From: Gigaspora margarita
Taxonomy: Eukaryota; Glomeromycota; Glomeromycetes; Diversisporales; Gigasporaceae
DNA length: 64,000 bases
Direction: 5' to 3'
NCBI GenBank assembly: GCA_009809945.1
Contig: WTPW01000428.1
Coordinates: 196,220-260,219 of the forward strand
Of this stretch, positions 11,030 through 22,251 are shown in pieces. The notes beneath the pieces were generated by a model. That model was given only the letters and a program-made list of their open reading frames with translations. It had not been told where the DNA came from and searched no databases. The position numbers were made by a program, and so were the translations under genes. How positions within the stretch are numbered: the first letter of the stretch is position 1; every line of letters begins with the position of its first letter.

Positions 11030-11977
11030 TAGGGTTTGCAATGGGCCGGGCCAAACCCGACAATTTGTGGGTTGGGCCGGGCCTGGGCCGGGCCTGGGCC
11101 CAAATTTTAGGCCCGTGATTAATTGGGCCGGGCTTGGGTTGGGCTTGAAAAATAATGGGCCGAGACTAGGCCCAAATTTTTAAGCCCGTAATTAATTGGG
11201 CCGGGCTTGGGTTGGGCTTGTAAAATAATGGGCCGGGCCCGGGTATTATAAAGAGGCCCGATAAAACCCAGTAATACCCATTAAAAATATATAGCTCCTA
11301 TTGATTAAAAATTGATCCTAGTTAATTTGGTAAGGTTTGTAATTTTAGTATAATATAGCATAATAGATTCAAGAATATATTATTTAACATTTTAATGATT
11401 AAGTTATCTATAGAATATAATTATCTTAGTGTTCCAAATTGAAAATTGATTTAGTTGCTAAGTTGCCAACTAATCAATAATAATTTTATTAGACAATTAA
11501 TCAATTGGCAATAATTAATCAATTAATTAATTAATCAATTAGTTGGTCAATTAGTTGATATCATTAACTAGTTGTTTCATAGTAGCTATGCAATTATATC
11601 TAAGCCATTTTGATATACTAACTAATTTAATTAGTCATTTAATCAATTAATTAACTAACTAATTAATTAATTAGTTGACTATAATACTATTTGCAAATTA
11701 TGAATTGGCCGGCTTGGGTTAGACAGACTTGGATTAAACTGGACTTGAGTTGGGCCAGGCCGGGCTTGAGTTGGGCAGGTTTGGGTTGGGCTGGGCTTGG
11801 GTTGGGCCGGGCTTGGTTGGGCCGGGCTTGAGTTGGGCTGAGCTAAGCTTGGGCCGGGTTTGGGCTTATATTTCAAGCCCGTGATGAATTGGGCCGGGCT
11901 TGGGTTGGGTTTATAATTCAATGGGCCGGGCTTGGGTTTGGGTAAACCCGGCCCGACCCGGCCCATTGAGAACCCTA
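11030..11977. mobile_element. Non-autonomous hAT element, 948 bp, TSD ATTGCATC
   Basis: Ends TAGGGTTTGCAATGGGCCGG and, inverted, TAGGGTTCTCAATGGGCCGG. The 8-bp duplication ATTGCATC (11022-11029 and 11978-11985) is perfect. Both ends and type of duplication are hAT hallmarks. Subterminal GGGCCGGGCTTGGGTTGGGC repeats fill about 250 bp on each side and form a G-rich island in AT-rich DNA; such arrays bind transposase in hAT elements (family knowledge). The middle is AT-rich and has no frame; Pro-rich open frames on the minus strand are a by-product of the repeats. Confidence 0.92.
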
Positions 11978-12179
11978 ATTGCATCTAATTCTATTACTAT
12001 ATACAAAAATCTAACCCTATACACTTATTTTCGCTCACCCCAAAGTTAGCTATTATCTTCGCTTCTTTGTTTTCTATCATCTTTTCTTTGGCTATTTCTT
12101 TTGTTTTGGCTATAACTTTTATTTTGTTCTCTTTTTCTAAATACTTCAAAGAAGTGAAAAAAATAAAAAAAACATTTCT

Positions 12180-13250
12180 CAGAAGTGTTAGTGTTCTTGC
12201 AAATTGCCGGAGAAATCTAGTATGTTCTTGCAAAGTGCCAGAGGAGTTAAAGCTGGTGTTCTTGTAAAGTCCAGGAAAAGTTGCAAAGTGTCGAAGAAGT
12301 CAGAAATAAATAAAATAAAATAAAAATAAAAAAAAATAAGTAAAAAAAAAAACAAACGAANNNNNNNNNNNNNNNNNNNNNNNNNNNNNNNNNNNNNNNN
12401 NNNNNNNNNNNNNNNNNNNNNNNNNNNNNNNNNNNNNNNNNNNNNNNNNNNNNNNNNNNNNNNNNNNNNNNNNNNNNNNNNNNNNNNNNNNNNNNNNNNN
12501 NNNNNNNNNNNNNNNNNNNNNNNNNNNNNNNNNNNNNNNNNNNNNNNNNNNNNNNNNNNNNNNNNNNNNNNNNNNNNNNNNNNNNNNNNNNNNNNNNNNN
12601 NNNNNNNNNNNNNNNNNNNNNNNNNNNNNNNNNNNNNNNNNNNNNNNNNNNNNNNNNNNNNNNNNNNNNNNNNNNNNNNNNNNNNNNNNNNNNNNNNNNN
12701 NNNNNNNNNNNNNNNNNNNNNNNNNNNNNNNNNNAGTTGTTTTTTCTTGCAAAGTGTTCTTGTAAAATGCTGAAATAAAAATAAAATGAAAAAAAATAAA
12801 AAATAAATAAATAAATAAAAAACAAAATGAAAACAAAAAAAATGTAACAAAAACAAAAAAAGAAACAAAAATAAGAAACAAAAAGTGAAAAAAAAACAAA
12901 ATAGAAGATCTAATTATAAACAAAAGATCTAATCTGATCTTGTAGTACAGAATTTGAACATCATCAAACTATTTCAAAAAATTAGTCCAACACAATCCAG
13001 GTTACAGATTGGGTTGGTTTGCACAAGGTTTCAAAAAGTTGTTTGTTTTCTTGCAAAGGTGTTTTTGTAAAGTGCCAAAATAAAAATAAAATAAAAAATA
13101 AATAAAATGTAAACAAAAAAATAAAATAAAAACAAATGAAAACAAAAAAGCGAATCTGATCTTGTAGTACAGAATTCGAACTATTTTGAATAATTAGTCC
13201 AATGCGTGATCCAGGTTACACTGATCTACTGATCCTAGCTTGATTTAAAG
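12180..13250. repeat. Tandem repeat array around a 374-base assembly gap
   Basis: TTCTTGCAAAGTG-type units recur at about 12195, 12225, 12260, 12745, 12760, 13050 and 13065, each followed by an AAATAAAATAAA-type run. A larger unit of about 300 bp repeats (AGTTGTTTTTTCTTGCAAAG near 12735 and its relative near 13036), including CTGATCTTGTAGTACAGAAT (near 12937 and 13155). Bases 12361-12734 are unknown, probably an unresolved part of the array. Open frames running through the gap are not real evidence of a gene. Confidence 0.7.
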
Positions 13251-13627
13251 AGGATCGAAATATTTTGTTATAATTTTTGAAATTTTTAACGAAATATAAT
13301 GAAATTTTAATATTTGAAATATTCCATTATATATTATATAATATTTTGCTTATATTACAGTTCATAAGATCTTACATAAGATTATGCTATTATAAATTTG
13401 CTGATGTATTCCCAAAAAATATAATTTTAAGTTAATATATAGGGGAAGAAACTTCATGAAATCAAAAGCTTATAGTAATTTTATATGTTTTTTTTATAAA
13501 TTTATATATAACAAAAACTCAGTCATAAATAGTATGACAAATCGGTTGACTGATATATATTTTGTCAATAGAATATAAATAATACTATAATGGAAATTGT
13601 TCATATTGGCTGATTTAGAAAATTGAT

Positions 13628-14290
13628 AATAACTTTTTAATCTAATGATCCATTTTAGATAATTTTGCTACCAAAATGTTCATTTCAATAACAAATTCAA
13701 AATCATTAACAGACTCCCAAAATTATTACAATTTTATATTATTTTATTAGTAAATTTTAAATCACTATGTAAATATCTTTAATACCAAATAACTTTTGTT
13801 CTACTAATTCATTTTGAATAATTATACTATCAAAATGCTTGTTTTAATGCAATAATTCTAATAAGCTCAAAATTATCAAAACCTAATTACAGGTTTTTGA
13901 GGTTATTAAAGATTAGTAAAAAATGTTTATTAACAAATCTCATAGTTTTGGTATATAAAACCTATAAGATTTGTTAATAAGCATTTTTACTAATCCATAA
14001 CAATATCAAAAACCTGTAATCAGATTTTGATAATTTTGAACTTGTTAGAATTATTTTATCAAGATGAGCATTTTAATAGTAAAAATATCTAAAACAGATT
14101 AGTAAAACAAAGTTATTTGGCATTAAAGATATTTATATAGTAATTTAAAATTTCTAATAAAATAGTACAAAACTATAATAATCTTGGAATTCTGTAATCA
14201 GATTTTATTGATTTTGGGTTTGTTAGAATTATCTTATTAAGATGAACATTTTGGCAGCAAAACTATCTAAAACAGATCAGCAGAACCTTG
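13628..14290. repeat. Imperfect palindrome, about 660 bp
   Basis: The left arm begins near TAATCTAATGATCCATTTTAG and the right arm ends near CTAAAACAGATCAGCAGAA. The centre (about 13950) is AACAAATCTCATAG..CTATAAGATTTGTT. Arms carry AATGTTCATTTCAATAAC against TTATTAAGATGAACATTTTG. A copy of its left end starts near 63893 at the window edge. Probably a foldback transposon; no target duplication resolved. Confidence 0.65.
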
Positions 14291-14532
14291 AATATATAGC
14301 AAGAGGTAGGTCATTAGTTTGTTTATTTGGGCCTTTTTGTGCAAATTATTTCTTTTATAATAAGAGCCATGTTATTAATCATCTGATTATTTTTATTAGA
14401 TACCTACTCTTCTTTTTTTCTCTTAATATATAAATAGTTAGGTTCCTTATATAAAATTTTAACTTTTTTTTACCCCTTCCTTCCTAAAAAATTTCCTGAT
14501 TTTGATACTTTTCTAATTAGTTTAATTATTTT

Positions 14533-14812
14533 AGAGATCATTTAAAGCAGTATGCAGTTATATAATTTTGGCTTTTTAATTAAAGTTAGAGTAAAAATTA
14601 GTTAGAGTTTAGAATAAAAGCAAATATTATAGTAAAATCGCTTTTAGACATTTTTTGTTAATGCTCTGAAGTAGGTTTAAACACTTGTTTCTTGTATTTT
14701 TTATTTTTTTATTTATTTTTATTTTTTTCGTTGAGCTAATCTGGGTTAATCAAAACAAACAAGCTTATTGACAAAATGTTATATAATTGCATCCTGCTTT
14801 AAATGATCTCTA
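14533..14812. mobile_element. Worn foldback MITE (core B family)
   Basis: Inverted ends GAGATCATTTAAAGCAGTATGC and, from the right, AGAGATCATTTAAAGCAGGATGC. Inside, ATCGCTTTTAGACATTTTTTG, CTGAAGTAGGTTTAAACAC and CGTTGAGCTAATCTG are diverged forms of the E2 core at 2811-3087. It is older than the 2.5-3.8 kb copies by the look of its arms. Confidence 0.6.
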
Positions 14813-15390
14813 TTTTTGGTTTTTGTTTCTTGCAGATCTTTTTTATATTTAGTAATTTTTGTAAAACCTTATCTTTCTGTAGATATTTCAGGGTCCAGAT
14901 CAAAATTTATTATTAATTTGTTAAATTTAGCCAATATGTTAATATAAAAAAATAGTATTTATAATATATTATATATAGAGCAACTCTTGACAAAACTTTT
15001 GTCTTTTGGATATATGCTTAGTATTGTAATCATATTGTTTAGTTGATATACTAATTGAACTCTATAGAATTAATTAGCTAGTATAGGCTAGTACAAAAAG
15101 ATTTATATCTCAAATAGCTCTAATTAAATTATATTTTGTGCAAATTAATATTTAATTATTTTAATTTAATATAATTATTAGGTTATCTGGTTAATAAAAA
15201 TAAAATTATTTTGATTATTTTATATATAAAATAAAATATTTTATTATTAGTAGCTTATTTAAAAATATTTACTATATAATTTACTATAGTATTTATATAT
15301 TAGTTATCTGATTTGTTTTATATAAATTTTCCATATATAAAATTAATATATATATATATATATATAAAAGAATATTTCTAATTTACAACA
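14813..15390. other. AT-rich spacer
   Basis: Mostly A/T with a (TA)n run near 15347-15366. No gene or repeat border recognised. Confidence 0.5.
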
Positions 15391-15705
15391 CAGTGATTAT
15401 CACTTGTAGTCAATTTGCTAATTAAAATTCAGGATCTGGTATAACAAATAAATTAATTTTTGTGTAACAAAAACAAAAAATTTTTAAAAATTGCTAAAAT
15501 TGCTTCTAATCTAAAAACTTGTCTATGAAACTACTTTTTTTTATACAAAAAAAAATTTCTTGCTAAATTTTACTATAAATAAAGCACTATACTAATATCT
15601 AATCTTTACTCTTACCCTAATATAAAAAAATTAATTTTTATTTAATTAAAATTGGTTATTTTTATTATTTATATAGATTACAGGTGATAATTACCTGTGG
15701 TGAAC
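15391..15705. mobile_element. Foldback MITE with core A, about 315 bp
   Basis: Inverted ends are CAGTGATTATCACTTGTAG on the left and CCACAGGTAATTATCACCTG read from the right. The core runs in the orientation of 40861: ATCTGGTATAAC, GAAACTACTTT, TTTCTTGCTAAATTTTACTA, CTCTTACCCTAATAT. Ends differ from those of other core A elements. Confidence 0.6.
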
Positions 15706-15709
15706 ATTA

Positions 15710-16635
15710 GTCATTTTCTATATAAAATTACTATAAACTTTGAAGACATGTTATTTCAAAGTCTATATATTAACTTAATATTAAATTTTTCAAAAATCTA
15801 AAACAAGGGAAGAAGAAAAAGGTAGTACAAAAATTAAATTAAAATTTTGCTAATTTTGTACAAATAAAAATGTAACTTTTTTAAAAACAAAATTTTTCCT
15901 ATTTTAAAATAATAAACATATATAAAAACATGCTCTAAACAACTTTACTTAGAAGATAAAAGTAGGTTACCTTGTAAAAAAAATGTATTGTCTATGTACT
16001 AAAGTTTAAAATTTTAAGTTTTCAATATAAAACCTTTTTTTCTTATTAGGTAATCTACTATAGCTCTTAAGCATAATTGTTTAGCATATAGTTTTACTTA
16101 TATTTAAAGCCAATATGTGCTTTTTTAGATCTTTTACTAAGTGAAAAATAATGTTAAATTTAGAAAAAATTTTTTAATTTAAACCATTTTTTACTTAGTA
16201 AAAGGTCCAAAAAGCATATTTTGACTTTAATTGCAAGTAAAATTACATGCTAAACAACATTGCTTAAAAGCCCAAAGTAAGTTACCTAATAAGAAATAAA
16301 AGTTTTGTATTGAAAACCTAAAAATTTTAACTTTAATACATAGATAACACATTTTTTCTATAAGGTAATCTACTTCTATTCTCTAAATAAAGTTGTTCAG
16401 AGTATGTTTTTATATTTATTTATCTTCTTAAAATAAAAAAAATATTTGTTTTAAAAAAGTTACATTTTTGATTTGTGCAAAGCAAAATTTTAATCTGATT
16501 TTTTGTAGTACCTTTTTTCTTCTTCTTTTGTTTTATATTTTCAAAAAATTTAATTTTAAATTAATATATAGATCTTTAAAAAATTATTTTTTCAAATTTA
16601 TAGAATTTTATATGTTTTTTTATAATTTTATATTG
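15710..16635. mobile_element. Palindromic 1-kb element, old copy
   Basis: This is a diverged copy of the element at 61032-62063. Shared blocks include AAAATTACTATAAACTTTGA, AACATGCTCTAAACAACTTTAC, AAGTAGGTTACCTTGTAAAA and the inverted partner near 16340-16400. The centre is near 16175. The outer end on the left is lost or replaced by the neighbouring element at 15391. No target duplication visible. Confidence 0.7.
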
Positions 16636-16644
16636 GAATATTAT

Positions 16645-16989
16645 TATAGTGCTATAGCACTGTAGTACTACTCTATATGTAATAAACAAAATTGGTATAA
16701 CAAGTAAATCAAAACAACCTTTAACAAAACAAAATAATTTTTTTTTAATATTAGAGTAAGGATAAAGATAGTAGATTAAAGTTAGCAGTTAGATAGTATT
16801 TATAGTAAAATTTAGCAAGAAATTTTTTTTATAAAGCCCAAAAAATAGTTTTTTAAACAAAATAAGAATATAATTAATTTTTTAAAAATTTCTTTATTTA
16901 TGTTACACAAACCTAATCTACATGTTATACCTGATCTTAAATTTAAATTAGTTAAAATGCTCTAGTACTATAGTGCTATAGTACTATAA
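16645..16989. mobile_element. Foldback MITE with core A, about 345 bp
   Basis: Ends are TATAGTGCTATAGCACTGTA on the left and TATAGTACTATAGCACTATA read from the right. The inner core (AATATTAGAGTAAGGATAAAG, AAATTTAGCAAGAAATTTTTTTTA, GTTATACCTGATCTTAAATT) is core A with no TIR similarity to 4289, 15391, 21579 or 40861. It abuts the end of the palindromic copy at 15710-16635. Confidence 0.6.
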
Positions 16990-17396
16990 ATTAAAACCTA
17001 TTTTATATATATAATATTTATATATAATAATTGTGTAACAAATCGAATAACTGATATATATATATATATTCAATTTTGCTCAAATTATAACTTATTTTAT
17101 TATACTAGGTTAATGTATAGTATTGTATGTCCAGAGTCTATAATTATTATATTATAAAAACATATATTTGTTTTTATTATACTAAAGTACAAATTTAGAT
17201 ATACATTAGGGTTCCTACAAACCCAGATCAAATCAAACTTTAGGCCAGGTTTTTGTTTGATTGATTTCAAATCAAACCCAATTTCAAACTAGTATTAAAA
17301 AAAATATTTGAGTTTGATTTGAAGCAAACTTTTAGTTAAATTTGAGTTTGGTTTGGGTTAAAGTTTGAAGTTTGTAAACTAATTTGAGTTTGAATA

Positions 17397-17945
17397 CTGT
17401 ATATTGCTAAAAATAAGCTACCTCCAAAAATAAGCTACCCTCTCTTTTGGTCAAAAAATGCAAAAACATCTTTGATCTAAAAATAAGCCAACTACAATCG
17501 ATAAAAGTTGCTATATAGTAAAGACCAAATTTTACTAAACAAATCGATTAAAGTCGCTTAAGTAAACTTATTTAAAAAATCAAAATATGTATACTTTAAA
17601 ATTTACAAGGAAATTGAAGAACTTTTTATTAATTGGATTTTAATATTTATTTTCAATGAAGATATTAAAATTTTATTAACAAAATATATTCATTGAATGT
17701 AAAGTTAAAAGTCAAATAATAAAAAGTACTCATATTTTAATAAAACTTCTAGAATAGGTGTAGTTTGGTCTCCTAAAAAAGTTTACTTAAGCGCCAATAA
17801 TAGATTTATATAGTAGAATTTAGACTTTACTATATAACTCCTATTGGTGATTGACCAAAAATCGATTTTATCTAAAAATAAGCAACACCAGATTTTTTGT
17901 GTCCAAATCATCCAAAAAAGGTAGCATATTTTCAGAAACATACAG
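17397..17945. mobile_element. TA-flanked MITE X1, 549 bp
   Basis: Ends CTGTATATTGCTAAAAATAA and, inverted, CTGTATGTTTCTGAAAATAT, flanked by TA. The inverted similarity runs through AAGCTACC. Only 11 bp separate it from X2, a second copy of the same family, in the same orientation. Confidence 0.75.
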
Positions 17946-17956
17946 TAATAAAAATA

Positions 17957-19044
17957 CTGTATATTGCCTAAAATAAGCCACTTCCAAAAATAAACTACTT
18001 CCTTCTATTGGTCAAAAAACTCAAAAACATCTTTGACCTAAAATAAAATATCCCACAATTAATAAAAGTTGCTATATAGTAAAGTCCAAACTTTAATAAG
18101 CAAATTGATTAAAGTTGCTTAAGTGGCAATTCATGACCGAATCAGAATATCATTATAGTGTCATCATAGTAAAATTTGGGGCAAATATCATATTAATTTT
18201 AAAGTAAAGTGGAGTCTACAGATCTTTCAAAGTAAAGTTATTTTTTTTATTAAGCTAACCTTTTTTTTCTTCATAATAAAAGTTGTAGAGCAAGTTTTTG
18301 TGATTTTAATGGTAGTAATATTGGTAAAATTGAGTTAGTAGTTCTTGAGATATCTTAACTTTCTTCTTTATACTTATATAAACTTTCTTTATATTCTATA
18401 AAAAAATTTATATAAGTATAAAAATGAAAGTTAAGATATCTCAAGAACTACTAAACCAATTTTACTAATATTACTACCATTAAAATCACAAAGACTTGCT
18501 CTACAACTTTTATTATGAAGAAAAAAAAAGGTTAGCTTAGTAAAAAAATAACTTTACTTTGAAGGATCTGTGGATTCCACTTTATTTTAAAATTAATATG
18601 ATATTTGCCCCAAATTTTACTATAATAATATTCTGTTTTGGTCATGAATTACCACTTAAGTAAATTTATTTAGAAGAACAAAATACGTATTATCTGAAAT
18701 TTACAACAAAATTGGAGAAGTTTTTATTAATTAGATTTTAATTTTACGTTTAATGAAAAGATTAAAATTTTATTAACAAAATATATTTAATGAATATTAA
18801 AATTAAATGTCAAATAATAAAAAGTACTCCTATTTTGATAAAATTTTCAATATATGTGTAGTTTAGTCTCCCAAACAAGTTTACTTAAGTGCAATAATCG
18901 ATCTATATAGTAAAATTTAGACTTTACTATGTAACAACTATTGGCAATTAACCAAAAATCGATTATACTGTATCTGAAAATAAGCTACCCAGAATTTAGT
19001 ATCCAAAATTGTCCAAAAAAGTAGCTTATTTCAAAAACATATAG
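17957..19044. mobile_element. TA-flanked MITE X2, split by a palindromic insertion
   Basis: The left end CTGTATATTGCCTAAAATAA and the right end (inverted) CTATATGTTTTTGAAATAAG match X1. Minus the insertion at 18123-18655 it is about 551 bp, like X1. X1 supplies the empty site (CGCTTAAGTAAAC near 17548). Confidence 0.75.
18123..18655. mobile_element. Near-perfect palindrome inserted at TTAA, 533 bp
   Basis: Ends GTGGCAATTCATGACC and, inverted, GTGGTAATTCATGACC. TTAA (within a palindromic CTTAAG) is present on both sides, which fits a TTAA duplication, although 6 bp cannot be excluded. The arms match almost base for base down to a centre near 18389, so the whole element folds into one hairpin. 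TTAA targets are typical of piggyBac, but the ends do not show the usual CCC start, so the family is left open. Confidence 0.75.
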
Positions 19045-19216
19045 TATATTTTTTATATATTAAACAAGTTTACTTAAATACAAAGTAAGAATTAAAAACT
19101 TGTTTAAAATTTAAAAATATATTTATATCATTCAAACTCAAACTAGTTTGCAAACTTCAAATCAAACTCAAATTAAACTTTGTATGAAATTTGGGTTTGG
19201 TTTGAATTTGATTATT

Positions 19217-19973
19217 ATTTTTTTTTTATAATTTTATATCTAAGCGGCCTTTTATCCCTTTGGCCAGGTATTTCTAGAAACCATAGGAATTTTACTTTAT
19301 TAACTATATATTTTTTTAGTTCTAGCTATAATTAGCCATATACATGATTTTTATTCTAATTTATTGTTACTATTTTATAGACTATCTGTATCTTCTATAT
19401 TTTATACTCAGTCTTCCTGAAAACACCCTCATTTGTTACTATACTCATCTAGTGGTATTATTAGTTTTAGCTTCATGAGGTCTTTCTGGTTTCTCTTTCA
19501 TGTCCAACTTTATAGAGATCCTTCCCAACTCCTTAACTAGTACTAACACCTGTACAATCCTAACTCAAAGCAGCCTATTAATCCAGTCTTTTTTAGTAGT
19601 CCACTCCATATCCCAATCTAGTACTTTCTTCCATATTAACCTTCTTAAAATGGCCATACTAGCCTTCTCGAAGTTCCAGTTTTTCTTCTGTTTCAGGCAA
19701 GTGAAGATCCTCCTAAGCTTGGATTCTGTAATTCTTTTCTTTTATTAGGGTAGCACAGCTTTTCTATTTTTTTATATGGAATCTCCTTTTTTTAATGACT
19801 TTTATATTAAATTTTTTCTTTTCTGGCACCATGTAACTAAAGTGGTTATATTACTCAGCCTATTTTCTATTTGTGGTTCTAGTATAGTTTTTTGCCTCCC
19901 ATATGACTTAAATTAGCAACTTTGCAAATGCAATCTCAGAGTGCTAGCTACTTGCACTATCAATCTTAGGTCT
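19217..19973 (-). mobile_element. SINE-like retroelement, 757 bp, TSD AATTTGATTATT
   Basis: A perfect 12-bp duplication AATTTGATTATT (19205-19216, 19974-19985) and an A-rich 3' tail at the left end mark a retroposed copy on the minus strand. Its 5' part (right end) looks tRNA-derived: GTAGCTAGCACTC fits a worn A box and GTTGCTAATTTAAGTC a worn B box, with spacing like the SINE at 62252. The body (about 19420-19750) reads open on the minus strand for about 60 codons (RIFTCLKQKKNWNFEKASM...), which may be borrowed LINE sequence; this is inference. Confidence 0.65.
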
Positions 19974-20106
19974 AATTTGATTATTTTTTATTTGAGTTTG
20001 GTTTGATTTCAAACTTTATAAAATTTATAGTTTGAGTTTGGTTTGATTTGGAGTTTGATCAAACTCAAATCAAACCCAGATCAAACTTTAGAATCCTAAT
20101 ATACAT

Positions 20107-21572
20107 GCGAACAGATATGAATTTTCCAAATTATATTTTTGATGCAATAGTTTAAAAAAAATCAAAAATGTACTATTGATGCATCAAAAATATAACTTTT
20201 GTATTACTATATATAAACTTTTAAAGTTCTTTGCTACAATCTGAACAATAAATATTAATGTACTTGTATAGTACAAACTTATATAGCTGCATATCTGATG
20301 TTGGTTATAAAATTATTTAAAAGGTAAGTTATAGATAAAGAGTATAAAATAATCAATTTTTTATAATAAATAATAGCAGATATTTAATAATAAATATTTA
20401 TAGTATGTAAATTGGGCTTTTCTATATATAAAAATATTTTTTTACTAAGCAAATCTTTTAAATTTCTAATTAAACTTTGCAGAACAAACTTTTCTAATTC
20501 TAATATAGTTAAATTATTAAAATTGTATTAGTATATGACACTCTATAAGTATTTATTAATTGTTTACTATAGGGGTTTTTATTATAATTAGAAATATATG
20601 GCATTCTACTTCTATATAAGGCAATTAGTAAAACTGCACCAATTTTTACTATAAAATTTTGACCCTTTAACTGCAAAATACCACTTAAAATATCTTTTTT
20701 TAAAAAATTTTTTTTTTTAAATATAGCAAATTATATATAATTAATTATTAAAACAAAACAATATTAAACCAATATAAGTAATAAATAAGTTAGTATAAAA
20801 CCTAATTTATTTGATATTAAAAATTTTTAATAAGTAATCTAAAATATAAAAACTTTTACTTAGAGTCAATATTATGAAATTTTTTGAAGTACAAATCTTT
20901 TTGCACTGGTCCATAATATATAAGTAGAATAGAAAGTAATTAATTTAATAAATAATATATTCAAGTCACTTTCTTTATAATGAAGTTGTTGAGCTAAAGA
21001 ATTTTCTTTACTATATTGAGATATTTACTATAACAAGAGCTTTTAATATAGTAAAGTTTATTTTTAAAATAAAAAATCTTTATTATATCAAAAGACTTTT
21101 ATATTAAAAACTTCTAATATAATAAAGTTTATATATAAATTTAAAAATCTTTACTATATTGAGAGAATATTTAAATTAATTTAATGGGCTAAAAATTACT
21201 TTATATATGAATCTTCATTATATCATGAGTAAATTTATTATAAATATACTATTTTTTTAAAATAATCTTCACTATACCTACTATTGAGAGTTTATCATTA
21301 AAACTTCATTATATCGAGTGAATCATTAATAATTTTGTTTTTGTTCTAAAAAATCTTCAAAATAAACCAATTTTACTTTATCAAAGGTTCACTATAATGA
21401 GTGTAACTTTTATATAATATTAGTTATTGTATATAAAAAATAAATAATTTAGAATAAGTTAAAAGAAACTTGATAATTAGTAATAGTTAAATATAATAAT
21501 TATAAAATAATTAACTTGTAGTCAATTTGGTATATATAAAAATAGAAAATAAAATTTAAGAAAATAACTAAT
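20107..21572. other. AT-rich, with a probable old pogo-like element
   Basis: At about 20968-21405 the ends AGTCACTTTCTTTATAATGA and (inverted) GTTACACTCATTATAGTGAA are similar, and the interior repeats TAATATAGTAAAGTTTATAT-type blocks. This resembles short pogo/Tigger-type elements. The rest is plain A/T-rich DNA. Confidence 0.35.
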
Positions 21573-21578
21573 TGTACA

Positions 21579-21871
21579 CAGGGTGTTTGAACACAGGTAT
21601 AATAATTTTTATAAATTAAAATATTTTTTATTAAAATAAAAATAATTTAATTAATATTAGGGTTAGAGTAAGAACTGGGATGGGGCAGGGGCATAGTTTA
21701 TACCAAAATTTTACAAGAAATTTTTTTTCTTAGAGCCTATAGATTATTTCTTAAGCAAAATTTTAAGATACAATTAATTTTTGTTTTTTTCTTTATGTTT
21801 GTTGTACAAAAAATGATCTGCATACTGCATTTTTTTATATGATTTGTGTAGTACAGTGTTCAAACACCCCA
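21579..21871. mobile_element. Foldback MITE with core A, 293 bp, TSD TGTACA
   Basis: Ends CAGGGTGTTTGAACACAG and, inverted, TGGGGTGTTTGAACACTG, with a perfect 6-bp duplication TGTACA (21573-21578, 21872-21877). The inner core is core A: TTAGGGTTAGAGTAAG, TTTATACCAAAATTTTACAAG, CTTAGAGCC, AAGCAAAATTTTAAGATA. It gives the cleanest border for a core A element in the window. Confidence 0.8.
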
Positions 21872-22251
21872 TGTACAAATAGAAATGCTCAAAATTTAAT
21901 TATTCTTTTTTTACTCAATATTTTTATATATAAGTATTTTGTCTTTTGACTTATAATACATATACCAGAAACAGAATAATATATAATATTATAAAGTATA
22001 TACTAGAAACAGAATAATAAATAATATAAAAAAGTATATAGTTTACTATAGCATTTTTTAAACCTGCTAATATGTAGTATCAAACTATAGCATTTTTAAT
22101 AATATTGTATTTGCAAAATTTTCGATTAATTAGGGGGCATCTATAAATAATATTAAATACTTCTATATAGTAGCTCTTGATCTTTTAAAACTAGTATTGT
22201 CACTAGAAGATCACTAGAAGGCCACTAGTAGAAAATTAATAGTGTTACTAG

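Larger units (their letters stand above)
10476..13406. mobile_element. 2.9-kb TA-flanked element nested in copy 1
   Basis: Its ends are TATCAGCGAATTATATATAC and, inverted, CATCAGCAAATTTATAATAG, with similarity running inward about 150 bp through AATCTTACGTAAGAT/AATCTTATGTAAGAT. A TA duplication lies at 10474-10475 and 13407-13408, and the empty site is visible in the element at 61032. No transposase frame was seen. It holds a two-copy tandem (about 72 bp, CTTTCGCACTTCRTYGCATC), a hAT element in the second copy, and a repeat array with a sequence gap. Confidence 0.75.
9415..13553. mobile_element. 1-kb palindromic TA-flanked element, copy 1, split by two insertions
   Basis: The left end TTAGTCAGTCGATATGTCAC and the right end (inverted) TCAGTCAACCGATTTGTCAT match the clean copy at 61032-62063. 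TA flanks it (9413-9414, 13554-13555). The arms meet at a centre near 9925-9960. The right arm is interrupted by a 139-bp element at 10087 and a 2.9-kb element at 10476. It resumes at 13409 with the sequence expected (ATTCCCAAAAAAT). No coding capacity. The family is unnamed here; TA duplication suggests Tc1/mariner-type mobilisation. Confidence 0.8.
17207..20098. mobile_element. hAT-type element, 2892 bp, TSD ATATACAT, carrying nested insertions
   Basis: Ends TAGGGTTCCTACAAACCC and, inverted, TAGGATTCTAAAGTTTGATC. The 8-bp duplication ATATACAT is perfect (17199-17206, 20099-20106). Subterminal (C)AAACTCAAATCAAAC repeats fill both ends. Inside sit two TA-flanked elements, a palindromic element within the second, and a SINE-like insertion. 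Without these the hAT element is about 950 bp, similar in size to the one at 11030. No transposase frame. Confidence 0.9.

Noticed and set aside
11679-11984. Proline-rich 101-codon open frame on the minus strand
   Set aside because: It is the subterminal GGGCCGGGC repeat of a hAT element read in one frame; its end crosses the element border.
12188-12923. Three long minus-strand open frames across the sequence gap
   Set aside because: Most of their length is unknown bases; the rest is A/T-rich tandem repeat.
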